A stretch of 39,942 nucleotides of DNA from the NCBI RefSeq assembly GCF_012911025.1, contig NZ_WUEI01000038.1, positions 1-39,942 of the forward strand, given 5' to 3'. Below, in pieces: positions 31,401 to 39,942 of this stretch (position 1 is the stretch's first letter; each line of letters begins with the position of its first letter). Below the pieces are notes generated by a model. The model did not search any database. It was not told where the DNA came from and saw only the letters and a list, made by a program, of their open reading frames with translations. Position numbers and translations under genes: made by a program. This DNA comes from Azoarcus sp. TTM-91. GTDB taxonomy: Bacteria; Pseudomonadota; Gammaproteobacteria; Burkholderiales; Rhodocyclaceae.

Positions 31401-31529
31401 CGCCCGCTCTCGCGGCGGGCGAGCGGCAGGGCGTCGCCGCGGCAGCAAAGCAGCACAAAACAGCAGCATAAAAAAGAAGCAGGGCAGAACAGAGAGCAGT
31501 GCAAGAAAAGAGGCGGCCCGCGGGCCGCC
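31401..31529 (+). promoter_or_regulatory. Intra-operon hairpins and A-rich tract
   Basis: Between coxG and the first binding protein (31398-31596, no gene) lie a hairpin CGCCCGC/GCGGGCG (31401-31421), then about 70 bases rich in A and AGCAGCA repeats, then an 18-base perfect palindrome GGCGGCCCG/CGGGCCGCC (31512-31529). No T-run follows. Likely an RNA processing or partial termination region that separates enzyme and transport genes. Confidence 0.45.
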
Positions 31530-31596
31530 GGCAGCATCGCGACATGCGGCCCGCCGGGAGGCGGACGCACTCCCAACCCCAACGGAGAGGACGACG

Positions 31597-32790
31597 ATGA
31601 ATCTGAACAAGCACCTGGCACGGCTGCTGCCGCTGGTATGGCTGGCCTGTGCCGGCGGCGCCGGCGCGGCGGATGAAGTCCGCATCGGCGCGCCGCTGGC
31701 CCTCACCGGCAGCCTGGCCGACGCCGGCAAGAAGCAGCAGGCCGCCTTCGCCCTGTGGCAGGAGCGGGTGAACGCGCAGGGCGGCATCCAGGTCGGCGCG
31801 CGCAAGCTGCCGGTGAAGCTGGTGAGCTACGACTACCAGTCGGACGAACGCCGCGCCCAGCAACTGGCGGAAAAGCTCATCACCCAGGACAAGGTGGACC
31901 TGATGACCGCGCCCTTCGGCTCCGGCCACGCCAAGGTGGTGGCCGGCGTGGCCGAGCGCTACGGCATGCCCATCGTCGCCGTCTCTTCCAGCGAGCCGGT
32001 GCACAACCAGGGCTACCGCAACCTGTTCGGCACGCTGGCGCCCTCGGTGGGGCTGGTGGACGCCATGATCGGCCACTTCAAGCAGAACCTGCCGGCGCTT
32101 AAGCGGGTGGCGGTGCTCGGCCGCGACGACGTCTTCCCCCGCATCATGGCCACCACGCTGGAGAAGCAGGCGCCGGCCGCCGGGCTGGAGGTGGTCTACA
32201 GCGCCCTCTACCCGGTGGGCAGCATGGACCACAGCGCCGCGCTCACCTCGCTGAAGGCGGCCAGGCCGGACTGGATCTACGTTACCGGCTACACCCAGGA
32301 TCTCATCCTGGTGCGCAAGCAGATGGCCGACCTCGGCATCAGCGCGCCGGTGGTCACCATGATCACCGGCCCGGCCTACCGCGAGTTCGTCGATGGCCTG
32401 GGGCCGCTGGCCGAGGGCGTCACCAGCGCCACCTGGTGGCACTGGTCGCAGAACAACACTGGCGACGACGTGTTCGGCTCCACCGCCGCCTTCACCGAGG
32501 CCATACGCGCCAGGACCGGCGGCGATCCCGACTACGTCCACGCCTCCTCGGCGGCGGCGCTCATCGTGCTGCAGAAGGCGATAGAAGCCGCCGGCTCCAC
32601 CGACCGCGACGCGGTTCGCGCCCAGCTGGCGAAGATGGACGTGCAAACCTTCTACGGCCGCATCAAGTTCCGTGCCGATGGCATGAACGACAACCGCGAG
32701 CTGCCCATCATCCAGGTCCAGTCGGGCAAGCCGGTGGTGCTCTACCCGGCGGCCATGGCGCAGGGCCGGCTGCAGGCCATCGGCCAGTAA
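31597..32790 (+). CDS. ABC transporter substrate-binding protein 1 (LivK type)
   Basis: A 397-residue periplasmic protein. Residues 1-24 form a Sec signal (KHLARLLPLVWLACAGGAGAA). The mature part starts DEVRIGAPLALTGSLADAGKKQQAAFALW, typical of type 1 periplasmic binding proteins of the branched-chain amino acid/amide/urea family. PFGSGHAKVVAGVAERYGMPIVA and DWIYVTGYTQDLILVRKQMADLGI line the cleft. GGAGAGG lies 6 bases before ATG. It is a close paralogue of the protein at 33730; they differ in the ligand loop (SSEPVHNQGYRNLF versus SSESVFDQGYKYLF), so they may bind different related substrates. Confidence 0.92.
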   Translation: MNLNKHLARLLPLVWLACAGGAGAADEVRIGAPLALTGSLADAGKKQQAAFALWQERVNAQGGIQVGARKLPVKLVSYDYQSDERRAQQLAEKLITQDKVDLMTAPFGSGHAKVVAGVAERYGMPIVAVSSSEPVHNQGYRNLFGTLAPSVGLVDAMIGHFKQNLPALKRVAVLGRDDVFPRIMATTLEKQAPAAGLEVVYSALYPVGSMDHSAALTSLKAARPDWIYVTGYTQDLILVRKQMADLGISAPVVTMITGPAYREFVDGLGPLAEGVTSATWWHWSQNNTGDDVFGSTAAFTEAIRARTGGDPDYVHASSAAALIVLQKAIEAAGSTDRDAVRAQLAKMDVQTFYGRIKFRADGMNDNRELPIIQVQSGKPVVLYPAAMAQGRLQAIGQ

Positions 32791-32807
32791 GGCAGGAGAG
32801 AGACGCC

Positions 32808-33632
32808 ATGCCCAAGCACCTCACCGACGCCCAGGTCGCCCACTTCCGCGAGCACGGCTACGTCTTCCCGCTGCGCGCGATGGATGCCGCCGAGGCCGAT
32901 CGCTACCGCCAGCTGATCGAGAACTACGAAGCCACGATAGGCGAGGACGCCAACCGCAGCCTCAAGATCAAGGGCCACCTCGCCTACCCGGCGCTGGTCG
33001 AGCTGGGCCGCAACCCGCGCATCCTGGACGCGGTGGAAGACCTCATCGGCCCCAACATCCTGCTGTTCGGCGCCTCGCTGTTCGCCAAGAACGCGCGCAA
33101 CCCCAGCTATGTTTCCTGGCACCAGGACTCCGCCTACTTCGGCCTCACCCCGCACGAGGAAGTCACCGCCTGGGTGGGCTTCACCCATGCTGACGCCGAG
33201 AACGGCTGCTTGCGGGTGCTGCCCGGCTCCCACACCGGGCCGGACCGCCGCCATGTGGAAACCTTCGCCGCCGACAACATGCTGGCCAAGGGCCAGACGC
33301 TGACCGGCATAGACGACAGCCTGGCGGTGGAGATGCCGCTGGCCGCCGGCGAGTTCTCGCTGCACCACGAGCGCACCGCCCACTGCTCCCTGCCCAACCG
33401 CAGCCACGGCCGCCGCATCGGCTTCGCCTACTTCTTCATTCCCACCCATGTGAAGCCGCTCAAGGGCCGCCACCGCGCCACCCTGGTGCGCGGGGTGGAC
33501 GAATACGGCCACTGGGATGCCGACGTGCTGCCGGCCTATGACCTCGACCCCGCCGCCATGGCCCAGCTGCGCGGCGCCTGGGGCCAGTACAAGGACGGCG
33601 AGACGCGTCAGGTGGCAGACATGGCGCCCTAG
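32808..33632 (+). CDS. PhyH-family Fe(II)/2-oxoglutarate dioxygenase
   Basis: A 274-residue protein of the phytanoyl-CoA dioxygenase family. SWHQDSAYFG provides the HxD iron ligands (about residues 103-105), and LHHERTAHCSLPNRSHGRRIGFAYFF provides the distal His and the Arg that binds 2-oxoglutarate. NGCLRVLPGSHTGP is also conserved. PhyH relatives hydroxylate or N-dealkylate small metabolites (for example EctD and taurine-like enzymes). Lying between two binding protein genes of the same operon, it probably adds an oxygenation or demethylation step. AGGAG lies 9 bases before the ATG. Confidence 0.88.
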   Translation: MPKHLTDAQVAHFREHGYVFPLRAMDAAEADRYRQLIENYEATIGEDANRSLKIKGHLAYPALVELGRNPRILDAVEDLIGPNILLFGASLFAKNARNPSYVSWHQDSAYFGLTPHEEVTAWVGFTHADAENGCLRVLPGSHTGPDRRHVETFAADNMLAKGQTLTGIDDSLAVEMPLAAGEFSLHHERTAHCSLPNRSHGRRIGFAYFFIPTHVKPLKGRHRATLVRGVDEYGHWDADVLPAYDLDPAAMAQLRGAWGQYKDGETRQVADMAP

Positions 33633-33729
33633 CGCCGCCGCCGGCCGGACCCAGGAACCCGCAGTACCCGAGCAGCACAACGACGATAACCCCCCAACCC
33701 CAAGCATCACCTATCAGGACCTTGTGATC

Positions 33730-34914
33730 ATGAGACTCAAGCACCTTCTGTCCGCGCTGGCCCTGGGCACGCTCGCCATCGCCGCCCATGCGCAGAACAC
33801 GATCAAGATCGGCGCGCCGCTGGCGCTCACCGGCAGCCTGGCCGACGAGGCCAAGAAGCAGCAGGTGGCCTACGCCATGTGGCGCGACCGGGTGAACGCG
33901 GCCGGCGGCATCAACGTCGGCGGCACCAAGATGAAAGTGGAGCTGGTGGAGAGCGACTACCAGTCCAACGCCCAGCGCGCCCAGCAGATGGCGGAAAAGA
34001 TGATCAGCCAGGACAAGGTGGACTTCATGACCTCGCCCTTCGGCTCCGGCCACACCAAGGTGGTGGCCGGCGTGGCCGAGCGCTACGGCGTGCCGGTGGT
34101 GGCGCCCTCGGCCTCGTCCGAGTCGGTGTTCGACCAGGGCTACAAGTACCTCTTCGGCACCCTGGCGCCCAACGGCGGCCTGGTGCAGACCATGACCAAG
34201 CTGTTCACCCAGCAGATGCCCAACGTGAAGACGGTGGCCATCCTCGGCCGCGAGGACGTGTTCCCGAAGTCCATGGCGGTGAGCATGCAGGAAGCTGCCA
34301 AGGCCGCCGGCCTCACCATCGTCCATGACGAGCTCTACCCGGTGGGCAACCTCGACTTCTCCGCCTCCATGTCCAAGATCAAGGCCGCCAAGCCGGACTG
34401 GATCTACGTCACCGGCTACGACAAGGACCTCATCCTCGCCCGCAAGCAGATGGCCGACCTCGGTGTCACCGCGCCCATCGTCACCATGGTCACCGGCCCG
34501 GCCTATCCGGAGTTCATCAACAACCTCGGCAAGCTGGCCGACAACGTCACCAGCGTCACCTGGTGGCACCAGGCCACGCCCTACACCGCGGACGACGTGT
34601 TCGGCTCCACCAAGGCCTTCCACGACGAGTACCTGAGCCGCGCCAAGGCCGAGCCGGATTACGTCGGCGCCTCTTCCGCAGCCGCGCTGGTGGCGCTGCA
34701 GAAGGCCATCGAGAAGGCCGGCACGCTGGACAAGGCCAAGGTGCGCGACGCCCTGGCGGCGCTGGACATCACCACCTTCTACGGCCCGATCAAGTTCGGC
34801 GCCAACGGCATGAACGCCGGCCGCGAGCTGCCGGTGATCCAGGTGCAGAGCGGCAAGGTGGTGCTGCTCTACCCGGAAGCGATCAAGCAGGCCGAGCTGA
34901 AGTCCTTCAACTGA
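33730..34914 (+). CDS. ABC transporter substrate-binding protein 2 (LivK type)
   Basis: A 394-residue periplasmic binding protein with signal peptide MRLKHLLSALALGTLAIAAHA. The mature form begins QNTIKIGAPLALTGSLADEAKKQQVAYAMW and shares nearly all motifs with the protein at 31597, pointing to a tandem duplication with the dioxygenase gene in between. It directly precedes the membrane components, so it is likely the main partner of LivHMGF. It is followed by a large hairpin at 34927-34985. Confidence 0.92.
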   Translation: MRLKHLLSALALGTLAIAAHAQNTIKIGAPLALTGSLADEAKKQQVAYAMWRDRVNAAGGINVGGTKMKVELVESDYQSNAQRAQQMAEKMISQDKVDFMTSPFGSGHTKVVAGVAERYGVPVVAPSASSESVFDQGYKYLFGTLAPNGGLVQTMTKLFTQQMPNVKTVAILGREDVFPKSMAVSMQEAAKAAGLTIVHDELYPVGNLDFSASMSKIKAAKPDWIYVTGYDKDLILARKQMADLGVTAPIVTMVTGPAYPEFINNLGKLADNVTSVTWWHQATPYTADDVFGSTKAFHDEYLSRAKAEPDYVGASSAAALVALQKAIEKAGTLDKAKVRDALAALDITTFYGPIKFGANGMNAGRELPVIQVQSGKVVLLYPEAIKQAELKSFN

Positions 34915-34926
34915 GATCCGACCCCG

Positions 34927-34985
34927 GCCCGCGGCGCGGGCGCGCGGTTCCGCCAGGGCGGGCCGCCGCGCGCCCCGGCGCGGGC
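34927..34985 (+). promoter_or_regulatory. Large GC hairpin between binding protein and permease genes
   Basis: The left arm begins GCCCGCG (34927) and continues GCGCGCGG; the right arm CCGCGCGC and CGCGGGC (to 34985) pairs with it almost throughout. Such hairpins often sit downstream of binding protein genes and protect that part of the message so more of it is made than of the membrane subunits. It has no T-run. Confidence 0.55.
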
Positions 34986-35014
34986 TCCGACAGACTCCAA
35001 CCCACCGGTCCGCC

Positions 35015-35878
35015 ATGGAAACCTATATCCAGATCATCGCCAACGGCCTGATGCTCGGCGCGCTCTACGCCTGCATCGCGGTCGGCTTCTCGCTGGTGTG
35101 GGGCGTGCTCAACGTCATCAACATGCTGCACGGCTCCTTCATCGTGCTCGGCGGCTACCTGGCGTTCTTCGCCTGGGCGCAGCTCGGCGTCAGCCCCTTC
35201 GTCATGCTCTTCGTCGTCGCCGCGGCGCTGTTCCTGCTCGGCTTCCTGATCCAGTACGGCGCCATCAACCGCGTCGTCAGCAAGCCGGTGCTGCTCACGC
35301 TGACGCTCACCTTCGGCCTCGACCTCATCCTCTACAACTTCATGAACGTGGTGTTCGAAGCCACGCCGCGGCGCATCACGCTGGACCTCGGCAGCCTGGG
35401 CATCGGCGAAGTCATGCTGCCCTACGACCGCCTGCTGGCGATGCTGCTGGCGCTGGCGATGACCGGCATCCTCTACTGGGTGCTGCGCAGCTCCCGCATC
35501 GGCCGCGCCATCGTCGCCGTGCGCATGGACCGCGACGCCGCCGCGCTGATGGGCATCCGGGTGAACAAGGTGTACGCCATCACCTTCGGCATCTCGGCCA
35601 TGATGGCCGGCGCCTGCGGCGCGCTGATGGCGGTGGTCTATCCCATCACCACCAACACCACCGGCCTGCTGCTCGGCAAGGCCTTCACCATCTGCGTCAT
35701 CGGCGGCCTGGGCAGCGTGCCCGGCGCCCTGGTCGGCGGGCTGGCGCTGGGGCTGATCGAGAGCTTCGCCGGCACCTGGCTGGGCGCGCAGTACGCGATC
35801 CTGATCGGCTCGCTGCTGATGCTGACCCTGCTGATGGTCCGCCCCACCGGCCTGATCGGCAAGCGAGGCTACGAATGA
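35015..35878 (+). CDS. Branched-chain amino acid/amide ABC permease (LivH type)
   Basis: A 287-residue inner-membrane protein with about eight hydrophobic helices. NGLMLGALYACIAVGFSLVWGVLNVINMLHGSFIVLGGYLAF is the LivH signature, and GRAIVAVRMDRDAAALMGIRVNKVYAITFGISAMMAGACGALMAV contains the EAA loop that contacts the ATPase. Ends with an ATGA overlap to LivM. No Shine-Dalgarno is obvious. Confidence 0.93.
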   Translation: METYIQIIANGLMLGALYACIAVGFSLVWGVLNVINMLHGSFIVLGGYLAFFAWAQLGVSPFVMLFVVAAALFLLGFLIQYGAINRVVSKPVLLTLTLTFGLDLILYNFMNVVFEATPRRITLDLGSLGIGEVMLPYDRLLAMLLALAMTGILYWVLRSSRIGRAIVAVRMDRDAAALMGIRVNKVYAITFGISAMMAGACGALMAVVYPITTNTTGLLLGKAFTICVIGGLGSVPGALVGGLALGLIESFAGTWLGAQYAILIGSLLMLTLLMVRPTGLIGKRGYE

Positions 35879-36935
35879 GCACCTCCGCGAAACTTCCCGC
35901 CCGCCGCGGCCTGCGGCCGGCCCACTTCGTGTTCCTGGCCTGGGCGCTGCTGCTGGCGGCCATGCCCTTCCTCGCCGACAACTACTTCGTCCGCCTGGCC
36001 ACCTTCGTCGCCATGTACTCGGCGCTGGCGCTGTCGTGGAACTTCATCGGCGGCTACACCGGCTATCCCTCCTTCGCCACCGCCGCCTTCGTCGGCCTCG
36101 GCAGCTACACCGGCGCGGTGCTGCAGAACGCCGGCGCGCCCATGGTGGTGGCCTGGGTGTGCGCCACGCTGTTCACCGGCCTGGTCGCGGCGCTGATCGG
36201 CGCCGCCATCCTGCGCATGAAGGGGCACTACTTCGCCGTCGGCTCCATCACCCTCATCGAGGTGCTGCACCAGGTGGCCTCGCTGTGGAGCAGCGTGACC
36301 GGCGGCGGCGAGGGCCTGAACGTGCCCATCCTCGCTGGCGGGCCGGACTTCGCCGGCCGCGTCTTCCTCTACGCCATGCTGGTCACCATGCTGCTGGTGT
36401 GGGCGGTGACGCTGTGGGTGGACCGCTCCAAGCTCGGCTTCGGCCTGCGCTGCATCAGCCAGAACGAGGACGCGGCCGACATGGTCGGCATCCAGGTGAA
36501 CCGCTACAAGACGGCGGCCTTCACCCTGTCGGCGCTGTTCTGCGGCACCGTGGGCGCCATCTACGCCTCCTGGGTGTCCTACATCTCGCCGTCGGACGCC
36601 TTCTCGGTACTGCTCACGCTCAAGGTGCCGGCGATGGCGATGCTGGGCGGCCTGGGCACGGTGTACGGCCCCATCGTCGGCGCCGCCGCCTTCGTGCTGA
36701 TGGAAGAGACCATCTGGGCCCACTTCCTCGACTACAACCAGGCCATCCTGGGCGTGGTCATCGTGCTGCTCATCCTGTTCCTGCCGGGCGGCTTCCTGAA
36801 GATCGACTACCGCCGGCTGTGGCGCCGGCCACTGCCGGTGCGGCCCGCCGCCTCCGTCACCGCTGGCGGCGAGAAGGGCGACAAAGCTGAAAAGGCCGCA
36901 GCACCGTTAGCCACCTTCGCCCGGGAGGGCCGCTC

Positions 36936-36939
<4 letters not shown>
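35875..36939 (+). CDS. Branched-chain amino acid/amide ABC permease (LivM type)
   Basis: A 354-residue permease with about ten hydrophobic segments. ALALSWNFIGGYTGYPSFATAAFVGLGSYTGAVL and RCISQNEDAADMVGIQVNRYKTAAFTLSALFCGTVGAIYA (EAA loop) and GGLGTVYGPIVGAAAF are the LivM signatures. The C-terminal tail (about 35 residues, Ala- and Lys-rich, PVRPAASVTAGGEKGDKAEKAA) is cytoplasmic. Overlaps LivG by ATGA. Confidence 0.93.
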
Positions 36940-37701
<762 letters not shown>

Positions 37702-37709
<8 letters not shown>

Positions 37710-38469
37710 CCTGTCCGCAATCGTCTCGCCGCCGGCCGCCGCCGCCCAGCCCAAGCGCCCGCTGCTGCAGATCCAGGGCCTGGAGGCCGGCTACGGCGAC
37801 GTGCAGGTGCTGTGGGGCGTGGATCTGGAAATCCCCAACGGCGAGATCACCTGCATCGTTGGCTCCAACGGCGCCGGCAAATCCACCCTGCTGCGCACCA
37901 TCTCCGGCATGGTCCGCGCCAGCGCCGGCAGCATCCATTTCGCTGGCCAGGACATGACCGGCGCCGGGCCGGACCGCATGCTGGGCGCCGGCATTGCCCA
38001 CGTGCCCGAGGGCCGGCGGCTGTTCCGCGGCATGTCCATCCGCGACAACCTGCTGCTGGGCGCCTACATGCGCCACGACAGCCGCGCCGACATCGAGCGC
38101 GACCTGGAATTCGTCTACGGCATGTTCCCCATCCTCAAGCAGCGCGAGAAGCAGGACGCCACCACCCTGTCCGGCGGCGAACAGCAGATGTGCGCCATCG
38201 GCCGCGGCATCATGTCGCGGCCGCAGCTGCTGCTGGTGGACGAGCTCTCCCTCGGCCTCGCGCCGCGGGCGGTGGAGCTGCTGGGCGAGGCGCTGCTGGA
38301 GATCAACCGCAGCGGCCTCACCATCGTGCTGGTGGAGCAGGACGTGCTGACCGCCTTCGACCTCGCCAGCCGCGCCTACGTCATCGAGACCGGCAAGGTG
38401 TCGCTGTCCGGCAGCACCGCCGAACTGGCCGCCGACCCGCGGGTGCGGCGCGCCTACATGGGCATGTGA
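37702..38469 (+). CDS. ABC transporter ATP-binding protein (LivF type)
   Basis: A 255-residue ATPase. Walker A is GSNGAGKSTL, signature TLSGGEQQMCAIGRGIM, Walker B LLLVDELSLGLAP, H-loop LVEQD. The LivF-specific AHVPEGRRLFRGMSIRDNLLLGAY is present. The N-terminus carries about 20 extra residues before the ABC domain. Its stop is followed by AGGAG for the next gene. Confidence 0.94.
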
Positions 38470-38479
38470 GGAGCGCACG

Positions 38480-39823
38480 GTGAATCTCGAAGCCCGTGTT
38501 TCTCCGCCGCCCGCCGCCCGCGTCGCCCAAGCCTCATCGGGCGGGCAGGACGCTGCTGCGGCACCCGCCGCCGGCCGGCGCCCCGCCACCGCCAACTGCG
38601 CGCCGCTCGCCCGCCTCGCCGCGGTGCAGCCGCGCTGGGTCGCGGTGCGCAGCGCCGCCGAAGCCCTGGGCCTGACCGAGCGCGCCCTGCTGCACGCTGG
38701 CCCGCCCTATGCCGACCCGCGCCAGCCGGCGCCGCCGGTGCTGTCCTCGGCGGTGCTGTGCTGCCTCTACGAAGGCTGGGCCGGCAGCGAGGCCGAAGCC
38801 GAGGCCATGATCGCCGACGGCCGGGTGCGCCTGCTGCCGGCGCAGTCCCTGGGCGCGGTGACGCCGCTGGCGGCGGTGATCTCGCCGCGCACCGCGCTGG
38901 TCGAGGTGGAGGACGCCGCCAGCGGCCGCCGCGCCTGGTCGCTGCTGGGCAGCGGCGCCGGGCCGCAGATCCGCTTCGGCAGCCGCGACCCCGCCATCCT
39001 GGAGCGCTTGCGCTGGCGCGACGAGGTGCTGGCGCCGCAGCTGGCCGGCCAGCTCGCCGCTGCGCCGGTGGACCTGCTGCCGCTGGCGCTGGCCGGCCTC
39101 GCCGGCGGCGACGACCTGCACGGCCGTACCACCGCCGCCACCGCCGAACTGCGCGCGCTGCTGCAACCCTGGCCGGGCCAGGATTCGACGGTGGCGACCG
39201 CGGTGGACGCCATGCTGGAAAGCAGCCCGCTGTTCTTCCTCACCCTGTGGATGGCCGCCTGCCACCTCGCCCTGGGCATCGCCGCCGAAGGCGCCGACCC
39301 GGCCTCCACCCTGGTAGTGGCACTGGCCGGCAACGGCAGCGACTGCGGCATCCGCCTCGCCGGCGACCCGTCGCGCTGGTGGACCGTGGCCGCGCTGCCG
39401 CCCGCCGGCCCGCGCCTCAACCCGGCACTGGAGGCCAAGGCCGCGCCGCTGCTGGGCGACAGCGGCTGCATAGACGCCGCCGGCTTCGGCGCTCAGGCCC
39501 TGGCCGGTGCAGACGAAGTGCGCAGCGCCCTCGCGCCCTGGCTGCCCGAACACTGGTGCGAACAGCCGCCGGTGCAGGCGCTGGCCGCGCATTGTGGTGA
39601 ACGCGGCGAGGGCGCTGGCGAACTGCGCTGGACGGTGCTGGATGCCGCGCTGATCGCCGCCGGCCCGCAACCCGCGCTGGCCACCATCGCCATGGTGGAC
39701 GCCGCCGGCCGCGCCGGCCTGCTCGGCCGCGGCATTGCCCAGGCCCCGGCGACGCTGTTCCGCCGTGCCCTGGCGGGCCTGTTGCACAACGCGCTCGCCG
39801 GCCTGGAACGACACGATGGATAG
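38480..39823 (+). CDS. DUF1116 protein (YlbE-like)
   Basis: A 447-residue protein with GTG start, AGGAG 6 bases upstream. I assign DUF1116 from conserved stretches such as HGRTTAATAELRALL, FFLTLWMAACHLALGIAAEGAD, LVVALAGNGSDCGIRLAG, DSGCIDAAGFGAQAL and the C-terminal MVDAAGRAGLLGRGIAQAP. The first 50 residues are Ala/Pro-rich and probably disordered. In E. coli, YlbE lies beside FdrA and YlbF in the allantoin operon, and this group is linked to oxamate carbamoyltransferase activity, which makes carbamoyl phosphate. FdrA and carbamate kinase are not in the window but may follow. Family assignment is moderately sure; the reaction is inferred. Confidence 0.75.
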   Translation: MNLEARVSPPPAARVAQASSGGQDAAAAPAAGRRPATANCAPLARLAAVQPRWVAVRSAAEALGLTERALLHAGPPYADPRQPAPPVLSSAVLCCLYEGWAGSEAEAEAMIADGRVRLLPAQSLGAVTPLAAVISPRTALVEVEDAASGRRAWSLLGSGAGPQIRFGSRDPAILERLRWRDEVLAPQLAGQLAAAPVDLLPLALAGLAGGDDLHGRTTAATAELRALLQPWPGQDSTVATAVDAMLESSPLFFLTLWMAACHLALGIAAEGADPASTLVVALAGNGSDCGIRLAGDPSRWWTVAALPPAGPRLNPALEAKAAPLLGDSGCIDAAGFGAQALAGADEVRSALAPWLPEHWCEQPPVQALAAHCGERGEGAGELRWTVLDAALIAAGPQPALATIAMVDAAGRAGLLGRGIAQAPATLFRRALAGLLHNALAGLERHDG

Positions 39824-39942
39824 CCTGGACCTCGAAGTGCTGCAGCGGGCCCGGCGCTGGCTGAGCGAAGGCCGGCGGGTATTGCTGGCCACGGTGGTGC
39901 GCACCTGGGGTTCCTCGCCGCGCCCGCCCGGCGCGCTGCTGG
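39816..39942 (+). CDS. XdhC/CoxI-family maturation factor, N-terminal fragment
   Basis: The first 42 residues of a protein running off the window: MDSLDLEVLQRARRWLSEGR, then LLATVVRTWGSSPRPPGALL. V-x-T-W-G-S-S-P-R-P-x-G is the XdhC N-terminal signature; XdhC binds the molybdenum cofactor, sulfurates it and inserts it into the hydroxylase. It overlaps the DUF1116 gene by 8 bases, so it belongs to the operon and supports the Mo-enzyme assignment. Confidence 0.88.
   Translation, partial: MDSLDLEVLQRARRWLSEGRRVLLATVVRTWGSSPRPPGALL

Overview
This is a high-GC proteobacterial chromosome segment, most likely a betaproteobacterium of the Rhodocyclales (Thauera/Azoarcus-like). The host assignment is inferred from GC content, the gene families and the CTGT-N8-ACAG LexA box; it rests on no database search. 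Positions 2000-7600 are visibly AT-richer than the rest, which marks acquired DNA.

1-8100: the C-terminus of cobalamin-dependent methionine synthase (metH) is followed by a ParE-type toxin/antitoxin pair and then a complete integron. The integrase gene intI (minus strand) has a LexA box over its start, an attI site lies beside it, and nine cassettes run rightwards, all with their genes on the plus strand. Eight attC sites are complete and the ninth is cut short next to the 3' remnant of an IS110-family element. In all nine cassettes the first seven bases (GTTRRRY core) are the exact reverse complement of the R'' box of the same cassette's attC, so boundaries can be set to the base. Cassette products include an HNH-like protein, a DUF4062 protein, a GrlR-like protein, a SUKH/SMI1-like protein, a WapI-type immunity-like protein, a possible PD-(D/E)XK-fold protein and three proteins I do not recognise. 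No known antibiotic-resistance gene is present.

8100-24600: ordinary chromosomal genes. These are a YjhP-like methyltransferase, a cold-shock/DUF1294 membrane protein with a C39-like protein, two large c-di-GMP proteins (EAL-CBS-GGDDF-Cache and Cache-PAS-GGEEF) around a small ABM monooxygenase, a thioredoxin, an M48 peptidase, a truncated XRE regulator, a DUF1343 (NamZ-like) exo-muramidase with a DOMON-like protein, a radical SAM protein, and lrgAB divergent from a LysR regulator.

24700-39942: a MarR regulator faces a long catabolic and uptake operon. Their shared intergenic region carries three near-identical copies of GGTRTGCCACCTA. The operon encodes a dihydroorotase-like amidohydrolase, a three-subunit molybdenum hydroxylase with CoxG, two paralogous periplasmic binding proteins flanking a PhyH-type dioxygenase, a LivHMGF-type ABC transporter, a DUF1116 protein (the YlbE/oxamate carbamoyltransferase-associated family) and the start of an XdhC/CoxI maturation factor. 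Together these suggest uptake, hydroxylation, ring opening and carbamoyl recovery for an N-heterocyclic or ureido compound. The substrate cannot be read from sequence.

No tRNA, rRNA or CRISPR array was seen.
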